Part shown: piece by piece, positions 13,643 to 19,782 of the stretch
Layout: each line of letters opens with the position of its first letter
Numbering within the stretch: the stretch's first letter is position 1
Source of the DNA: Claveliimonas sp964652805
GTDB lineage: Bacteria; Bacillota; Clostridia; Lachnospirales; Lachnospiraceae
DNA length: 19,782 nucleotides
Direction: 5' to 3'
Assembly (NCBI GenBank): GCA_964652805.1
Contig: CAZZBJ010000042.1
Coordinates: forward strand, 1-19,782
Translations under genes and position numbers: made by a program
The notes under the pieces: generated by a model
Seen by the model: the letters and a program-made list of their open reading frames with translations, nothing else
What the model was told of the DNA's origin: nothing
Database searches by the model: none

Positions 13643-15259
13643 ATGAAAAGATTGAGAAAAGCATTAATGGCATTGATAGCGGTGTGTATGCTGGTTTCAG
13701 GTTTTTCCTTTTCGACATACGCATCCTCGGGGCAGCTCCGCTTTTCTGACCCTTCCACGACTGTGGGGGCGGAAGTGGAAGTGACGGCTACATTTACCGG
13801 CACAGTGGCGGTGCAGTCAGTACAGGCAACCCTCACCTATGACACATCCATGCTGAGTTTTGTAGAGGGAAGCCTGGTGACGGACAACAACGGCACCCTG
13901 TCTCTGAGCGGCACGGGAGACGGCTCTTCTACACAGCTGAATTTTACAATGACCTTCCAGGCTCTCCAGGAGGGTACCACGGTGATCGAGATCTCTTCCG
14001 TATCCGGTACGGATACGTATGGTGACTCCATCGACGTGACGAGAGGGCAGTCCACCATTACCATTGGCTCCGGGGATTCCTCCCTTATTACGGATACCTC
14101 GTCGACATCAGCCACTGGGCCCACGGTGGAGGTGGACGGAACATCCTATGTGGTTTCCGGAGATTTTTCTGACGCGATCATTCCGGGAGGGTTTGAGCGC
14201 ACGGAAATGCAGTTTGAGGGACAGACCTGTACAGTGGTCACACAGGCTGCCAGCGGTGCGACGGCTATGTATCTTGTGCCGACGGCCGGGGGAGACGGTG
14301 ACTTTTTTCTGTACAGCACAGATGACGGAACCTTTTCTCCCCTTGAGGCGATCGAACTCTCCACAGACCGGTATCTGATCCTTCTGCAGGATGACGGCAC
14401 AGTGGATATTCCGGAAGGCTACCAGGAAACCACCCTCACTTTAAACGGAAAGGAGTTCCCGGCATGGCAGGATACAAGCAACACAGATTACTATCTGGTG
14501 TACGGCCTGAACAGTGACGGAAACAGTGTGCTCTATCAGTACGATACAGCGGACGGCACCTACCAGAGGTATGTGAGCTCTCAGTCTTCTTCCGCAGATG
14601 ATTCCGGAGAGGCAGACGGAATACTGGGATCCATCCTTCAGTTTATCAAGGACAATCTGGGCGGGGTACTGGTTGCTGCCTGCATATTGTTTGTGCTTAT
14701 AGTGATCATTCTGATCGTGGCTCTTGTTAAGCTGCGTCACCGCAACCTGGAGCTGGATGATCTCTACGACGAGTACGGCATCGATCTGGACGAGGAGTCA
14801 GAGGAAGTATCGGACAAGGAAAAGAAGGATCAGAAGGCGGACAGGAAATCGAAGAAGCAGGATAAGCTGGCTGTGGACGAGGATGACGACTTTGACAGCG
14901 ACTATGAAGATGAATACGATCTGGACGGCGATGATGACAACTATGGTGATGACAGCTATGATGAGGAAGATTACGAGGAAGACGACTACGAGGACTACGA
15001 CGAAGATGACTACGAGGAAGACGACTACGAGGACTATGAGGAGGATGACGACGCCTTTGTGAGAGGCGCAAAGAGATCCTACGAGGACGCACCCCGCCGC
15101 CGCGGCCGCTCGGATGACGAGGAAAATATTGAGGATCTGGACGCGCTGCTGAACGCAAGGGTGAGAGAGCCGGCGAAGAGGCCGAAGAAGTCGCCTCAGA
15201 AACGCAGCCATGCGGAGCAGGACGACACCTTCAAGATGGATATCATTGATCTGGATTAA
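13643..15259 (+). CDS. Membrane-anchored cohesin-like protein with acidic cytoplasmic tail
   Basis: 538 residues from ATG 13643 (AGAGGA at 13629-13634). An upstream ATG at 13589 overlapping the LCP stop would put 18 residues before the signal peptide and is rejected. Order: signal peptide with cleavage near TYA-SS (residue 27); a cohesin-type beta domain (about 30-142; QSVQATLTYDTSMLSFVEG and a FTMTFQAL strand); two diverged copies of a roughly 67-residue module (169-236 and 244-310); a Ser-rich linker; a membrane helix (about 341-363); and a 170-residue cytoplasmic tail dominated by Asp, Glu and Tyr, with a 13-residue tandem repeat and a short C-terminal tip TFKMDIIDLD. Cohesin domains normally bind dockerins, but similar folds occur in non-cellulosomal surface proteins and none of the neighbours is a dockerin protein. 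Role unknown; a scaffold linking the envelope to a cytoplasmic partner is speculation. Confidence 0.8.
   Translation: MKRLRKALMALIAVCMLVSGFSFSTYASSGQLRFSDPSTTVGAEVEVTATFTGTVAVQSVQATLTYDTSMLSFVEGSLVTDNNGTLSLSGTGDGSSTQLNFTMTFQALQEGTTVIEISSVSGTDTYGDSIDVTRGQSTITIGSGDSSLITDTSSTSATGPTVEVDGTSYVVSGDFSDAIIPGGFERTEMQFEGQTCTVVTQAASGATAMYLVPTAGGDGDFFLYSTDDGTFSPLEAIELSTDRYLILLQDDGTVDIPEGYQETTLTLNGKEFPAWQDTSNTDYYLVYGLNSDGNSVLYQYDTADGTYQRYVSSQSSSADDSGEADGILGSILQFIKDNLGGVLVAACILFVLIVIILIVALVKLRHRNLELDDLYDEYGIDLDEESEEVSDKEKKDQKADRKSKKQDKLAVDEDDDFDSDYEDEYDLDGDDDNYGDDSYDEEDYEEDDYEDYDEDDYEEDDYEDYEEDDDAFVRGAKRSYEDAPRRRGRSDDEENIEDLDALLNARVREPAKRPKKSPQKRSHAEQDDTFKMDIIDLD
14969..15046 (+). repeat. 39-bp tandem duplication encoding acidic repeats
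   Basis: Copies at 14969-15007 and 15008-15046 differ at only a few bases and encode DYEEDDYEDYDED followed by DYEEDDYEDYEED. The repeat keeps the reading frame. Confidence 0.85.
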
Positions 15260-15276
15260 CAGCTTTCAGTAAAATC

Positions 15277-15313
15277 AGGAGAATGTGGGAAACTACATTC
15301 TCCTTTTTCTTTA
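15277..15313 (+). terminator. Strong rho-independent terminator after cohesin-like gene
   Basis: A 12-pair stem (15277-15288 with 15293-15304, one G-T pair) is capped by a GAAA tetraloop and followed by a T-run (TTTTTCTTT). It cleanly separates the LCP2/cohesin unit from glmS. Confidence 0.92.
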
Positions 15314-15338
15314 CAGGCAGACGTGTTTTTGATACAAT
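15310..15338 (+). promoter_or_regulatory. Sigma-A-type promoter for glmS
   Basis: TTTACA (15310-15315), 17-base spacer, TACAAT (15333-15338), each 5/6 to consensus. The -35 lies in the T-run end of the preceding terminator. The predicted leader is only about 54 bases. Confidence 0.65.
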
Positions 15339-15398
15339 ACAGCTTGATAGTGCAAAAAAAACGTATTTATGTACAAATCAGAATGAGGAGAGACAATT

Positions 15399-17225
15399 AT
15401 GTGTGGAATAGTTGGATATATTGGAGATCAGCAGGCAGCGCCTGTTTTACTGGATGGACTGGAGAAGCTGGAGTACAGAGGATATGACTCTGCCGGCATA
15501 GCGGTCTATGACGGGAAGGAGATTAACGTGATGAAGGCTCAGGGCCGGCTGAAGGTGCTGGCTGAGCTGAGCCACGGAGGGGAGCTGTTCCCCGGAACTC
15601 TGGGGATCGGCCACACCAGATGGGCCACTCATGGAGCCCCCTCTGACACAAACGCCCATCCCCATTTCAACCAGGACAGGACCATTGCGGTGGTGCACAA
15701 CGGTATTATCGAGAACTACCTCAAGCTGAAGAAAAAGCTGGAGAAGAAAGGGTATGATTTTGTCTCTGAGACGGATACGGAGATCATCGCTCAGCTGCTG
15801 GACTACTACTATGACGGAAATCCGCTGCGGGCCATCACAAAGGTGATGCACCGGATGGAGGGCTCCTACGCCCTGGGTATTATTTTCAGAGATCACCCGG
15901 ATGAGCTCTATGCGGTCCGCAAGGACAGTCCGCTCATCGTGGGCCACACCAAAGGGGGCTGCATCATCGCCTCCGATGTGCCGGCAGTGCTGAAGTACAC
16001 AAGGGACGTGGTCTTCATAGAGAACGAGGAGATTGTGCGCATGACAGAGGACCAGATGGACTTCTTCAATGTAGATGAGGAGCCCATCGACAAGGAGACA
16101 GTCCACATTGACTGGGATGTCAATGCGGCGGAAAAGGGCGGATATGAGCATTTCATGCTGAAGGAGATGTATGAGCAGCCCAAGGCCATCACAGACACCT
16201 TCTCCCCCAGGCTGAAGGACGGGGAAATTGTCATCGAGGAGCTGGGGCTGAGCGACGAGGACATCAGGGCCATTCGGAAGATCATGATCGTGGCCTGCGG
16301 CTCCGCCTACCACACGGGCATGACCAGCAAGTATGTGTTTGAGGGGCTGGCCAGAATTCCCGTGGAAGTGGATCTGGCCTCTGAGTTCCGTTACAGGGAT
16401 CCTATCCTGGAGGAGGGTACCCTGCTCATTGTGGTGAGTCAGTCCGGTGAGACGGCGGACACACTGGCAGCTCTCCGGGAGGCAAAATCCAAGGGCGTGC
16501 GGGTGCTTGGCATCGTAAATGTAGTGGGAAGTTCCATTGCCAGGGAGGCGGACAATGTGATGTATACCTGGGCCGGCCCGGAGATCGCTGTGGCCACCAC
16601 AAAGGCCTACTCAGCCCAGCTCATTGCCCTCTACCTGCTGGCCATGAAGTTCGCCCATGTGCGGGGTGAGCTGTCTGACGCGGGACTGGCCGAGATGATC
16701 GAGGAGATGAGGGAACTGCCCGCCCAGGTGGAGATGATGCTGAACAACCAGAACAAGATACAGAAATTTGCCAACCGCTATCTGGCGGCCAGGAGCATTT
16801 TCTTCATCGGGAGAGGGATCGACTACGCCATTTCTCTGGAGGGCTCCCTGAAGCTGAAGGAGGTTTCCTACATTCACTCTGAAGCCTATGCGGCCGGGGA
16901 GCTGAAACACGGGACCATCTCCCTCATCGAGGAGGGAACCCTGGTGTGCGCGGTGCTGACCCAGGAGGAGCTCTATAAGAAGACCATCAGCAACATGGTG
17001 GAGGTCAGGACCAGGGGAGCCTTCGTCATGGCTGTCACCAATGTGGACAATACAGAGGTGGAGAGGACGGTGGACTACGTCGTCTACATCCCCAAGACGA
17101 ACAGGTATTTCACCAATTCACTGGCCATCATCCCGCTGCAGCTTTTTGGCTACTATGTGGCTGTGGGCAGAGGATGCGATGTGGATAAGCCGAGAAATCT
17201 TGCCAAATCCGTCACAGTGGAGTAA
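15399..17225 (+). CDS. glmS: Glutamine-fructose-6-phosphate aminotransferase (isomerizing)
   Basis: 608 residues, full length. The mature N-terminus begins at Cys2 (MCGIVGYIG), the glutaminase nucleophile, with HTRWATHG and the HNGIIENY loop of the Ntn-type glutaminase half. Two SIS sugar-isomerase domains follow: CGSAYHTG and SQSGETADT in the first, and the active-site stretch LKEVSYIHSEAYAAGELKHG in the second. The C-terminus is PRNLAKSVTVE with the conserved lysine K603. It makes glucosamine 6-phosphate from fructose 6-phosphate and glutamine, the entry point to UDP-GlcNAc for peptidoglycan and surface glycans. GAGGAGA sits about 10 bases before ATG. The space upstream (139 bases, of which some 54 are transcribed) is too short for a glmS ribozyme. 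glf follows after 41 bases without a terminator, so the two are likely co-transcribed. Confidence 0.98.
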   Translation: MCGIVGYIGDQQAAPVLLDGLEKLEYRGYDSAGIAVYDGKEINVMKAQGRLKVLAELSHGGELFPGTLGIGHTRWATHGAPSDTNAHPHFNQDRTIAVVHNGIIENYLKLKKKLEKKGYDFVSETDTEIIAQLLDYYYDGNPLRAITKVMHRMEGSYALGIIFRDHPDELYAVRKDSPLIVGHTKGGCIIASDVPAVLKYTRDVVFIENEEIVRMTEDQMDFFNVDEEPIDKETVHIDWDVNAAEKGGYEHFMLKEMYEQPKAITDTFSPRLKDGEIVIEELGLSDEDIRAIRKIMIVACGSAYHTGMTSKYVFEGLARIPVEVDLASEFRYRDPILEEGTLLIVVSQSGETADTLAALREAKSKGVRVLGIVNVVGSSIAREADNVMYTWAGPEIAVATTKAYSAQLIALYLLAMKFAHVRGELSDAGLAEMIEEMRELPAQVEMMLNNQNKIQKFANRYLAARSIFFIGRGIDYAISLEGSLKLKEVSYIHSEAYAAGELKHGTISLIEEGTLVCAVLTQEELYKKTISNMVEVRTRGAFVMAVTNVDNTEVERTVDYVVYIPKTNRYFTNSLAIIPLQLFGYYVAVGRGCDVDKPRNLAKSVTVE

Positions 17226-17266
17226 GATATCAGCAGTACGAAAGAAAGTAAAAGAGGGATTTGCTG

Positions 17267-18367
17267 ATGAAATATGATTATCTTATAGTGGGAGCCGGCC
17301 TTTTCGGGGCTGTGTTTGCCAGGGAGGCCATGGACAGAGGGAAGACCTGTCTTGTGCTGGACAGAAGGAACCACATCGGAGGGAATGTTTACACAGAGGA
17401 GATAGAGGGCATCCAGGTGCACCGGTATGGAGCTCACATTTTCCATACTTCAGACAAGAAGGTCTGGGATTACATCAACCGGTACGGGGAGTTCAACAAC
17501 TATATCAACTCCCCGGTGGCTGTGTACAGGGATGAGCTGTACAATCTCCCTTTTAACATGAACACCTTCAGCCGGATGTGGAATATCCGCACGCCAAAGG
17601 AGGCAAAGGAGATCATCGAGGGACAGATCGCAAACCTCCGCATCGGGGAACCTAAAAACCTGGAGGAGCAGGCCCTCTCCCTTGTGGGGCGGGATGTGTA
17701 TGAGAAGCTGGTGAAGGGCTACACGGAGAAGCAGTGGGGAAGAGACTGCAGGGATCTGCCGGCTTTCATCATCCGCAGGCTGCCTTTGCGCTTCACTTAC
17801 GACAATAATTATTTCAATGACAGGTATCAGGGCATCCCTATCGGCGGCTATACCCGCATTGTCCGGAAGCTCCTGGAGGGGGCGGATGTGCGGACAGGCG
17901 TGGACTACCTGAAGGATAGGGAGACCTATGAGGCCGCCGCTGAGAGGATCATTTTCACCGGCATGATCGATGAGTACTACGGCTACAGGCTGGGACCTCT
18001 GGAGTACAGGAGCGTCCGATTCGAGACAGAGGTGCTGGACTGCGGCAACTACCAGGGGAATGCGGTGGTCAACTATACGGACAGAGAGGTGCCCTGGACC
18101 AGGGTCATCGAGCACAAGCATTTTGAGTTCGGCGCCCAGGAAAAGACCGTGATCTCCCGGGAGTATTCTTCTGAGTGGAAGGTGGGGGATGAGCCCTACT
18201 ACCCGGTAAATGACGGGAAGAACTCCCGCCTCTATGAGAAGTACGCCGCCCTGGCCGCGCAGGAGGAACATGTGGTCTTTGGCGGCAGGCTGGGAGCCTA
18301 CCGGTATTATGACATGGACAAGGTGATCGCCAGCGCACTGGAGCTTGCGAAAAAAGAGCTGGCATAA
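17267..18367 (+). CDS. glf: UDP-galactopyranose mutase
   Basis: 366 residues from ATG 17267, fitting AGAGGGA at 17253-17259; a TTG six bases earlier is less likely. It is an FAD-dependent flavoprotein: the dinucleotide-binding loop GAGLFG is at residues 9-14, followed by DRRNHIGGNVYTE, and the conserved RYGAHIFHT contains H57. NSPVAVYRDELYNLPFNMNTF, KGYTEKQWG, RYQGIPIGGYT and the C-terminal GRLGAYRYYDMD with the substrate-phosphate arginine are all present. It interconverts UDP-galactopyranose and UDP-galactofuranose, so the cell probably makes a galactofuranose-containing glycan. No galactofuranosyltransferase is recognisable in the window, though either GT2 could in principle use this donor. 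It lies directly downstream of glmS. Confidence 0.97.
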   Translation: MKYDYLIVGAGLFGAVFAREAMDRGKTCLVLDRRNHIGGNVYTEEIEGIQVHRYGAHIFHTSDKKVWDYINRYGEFNNYINSPVAVYRDELYNLPFNMNTFSRMWNIRTPKEAKEIIEGQIANLRIGEPKNLEEQALSLVGRDVYEKLVKGYTEKQWGRDCRDLPAFIIRRLPLRFTYDNNYFNDRYQGIPIGGYTRIVRKLLEGADVRTGVDYLKDRETYEAAAERIIFTGMIDEYYGYRLGPLEYRSVRFETEVLDCGNYQGNAVVNYTDREVPWTRVIEHKHFEFGAQEKTVISREYSSEWKVGDEPYYPVNDGKNSRLYEKYAALAAQEEHVVFGGRLGAYRYYDMDKVIASALELAKKELA

Positions 18368-18482
18368 AAGAAGCAGACGAGTTTTAATATTAAATATTAT
18401 TTAATCAATTCATCACAGTTTAAACACAATTATGCGTTAGACTACAGTCATAAAAGCAAAAGATATGAAAGGGGTCTGCACT
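18368..18482. other. A+T-rich spacer between glf and htrA-like gene
   Basis: 115 bases including a 12-base perfect A+T palindrome at 18383-18394. I see no G+C hairpin terminator and no convincing sigma-A promoter, although a weak TTTAAA/TACAGT pair (18419-18424, 18443-18448) could be scored. AAAGGGG at 18468-18474 is the ribosome binding site for the next gene. Confidence 0.4.
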
Positions 18483-19745
<1,263 letters not shown>

Positions 19746-19774
19746 GGAAACAGAGCTTACAAAAAAGAGTGACG

Positions 19775-19782
19775 AAAAGGAG
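19775..19782 (+). promoter_or_regulatory. Likely ribosome binding site of next gene, cut by window end
   Basis: The window ends in AAAAGGAG, 30 bases after the protease stop. This is a good Shine-Dalgarno sequence, so another plus-strand gene probably starts within about 10 bases beyond the edge. Confidence 0.5.

Noticed and set aside
13209..13724. Ala/Ser- or Pro-rich open frames on both strands over the Gly/Ser tail
   Set aside because: Repetitive GGC/AGC triplets read open in several frames; only the LCP2 frame continues a real domain.
14752..15060. Acidic tail as a calcium-binding or dockerin-like repeat
   Set aside because: The Asp spacing does not follow the EF-hand/dockerin DxDxDG pattern, and the tail lies on the cytoplasmic side of the membrane helix.

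Overview
The window looks like a chromosomal segment of a low-to-mid-GC Gram-positive gut Clostridium relative, most likely Lachnospiraceae. The evidence is strong AGGAGG-type ribosome binding sites, two LytR-CpsA-Psr (LCP) proteins, a Wzy-type cell-surface polysaccharide locus without outer-membrane genes, and proteins of Firmicutes type. The genus assignment is inference; no rRNA or marker gene is present.

Layout, left to right. (1) 1-681: 3' part of a SAM-dependent methyltransferase, cut by the window edge. (2) 844-2368: a visibly A+T-richer two-gene unit, an OLD/AAA_15-like ATPase followed by a small TOPRIM-like partner, ending in a hairpin terminator. It resembles ATPase+TOPRIM anti-phage modules, and the partner seems to lack the TOPRIM core. 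(3) 2527-6063: complete dTDP-L-rhamnose operon in the order rfbA-rfbB-rfbD-rfbC. (4) 6083-7063, minus strand: a family 2 glycosyltransferase, convergent with rfbC. (5) 7307-12103: operon of a polyprenyl-phosphate sugar-1-P transferase, an LCP protein, a Wzy-like polymerase and a rhamnosyltransferase-like GT2. (6) 12186-15259: a second LCP protein with a Gly/Ser tail, then a membrane-anchored cohesin-like protein with a very acidic cytoplasmic tail, under their own sigma-A-type promoter and closed by a strong terminator. (7) 15399-18367: glmS and glf (UDP-galactopyranose mutase). (8) 18483-19745: an HtrA-type membrane serine protease.

How it fits together: the rfb genes supply dTDP-L-rhamnose, glf supplies UDP-galactofuranose, and glmS supplies amino-sugar precursors. 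The priming transferase starts a lipid-linked repeat unit, the two GT2 enzymes extend it, the Wzy-like protein polymerises it outside the membrane, and the LCP proteins probably attach it to peptidoglycan. No flippase or chain-length regulator is visible, so the locus is either incomplete here or served from elsewhere. The predicted product is a wall-linked rhamnose- and possibly galactofuranose-containing glycan.

The least ordinary parts are the ATPase/TOPRIM-like pair and the cohesin-like protein, which has an internal duplication, a tandem acidic repeat and a conserved-looking C-terminal tip. No tRNA, rRNA, CRISPR array or insertion sequence was seen. No gene-free stretch exceeds 300 bases.
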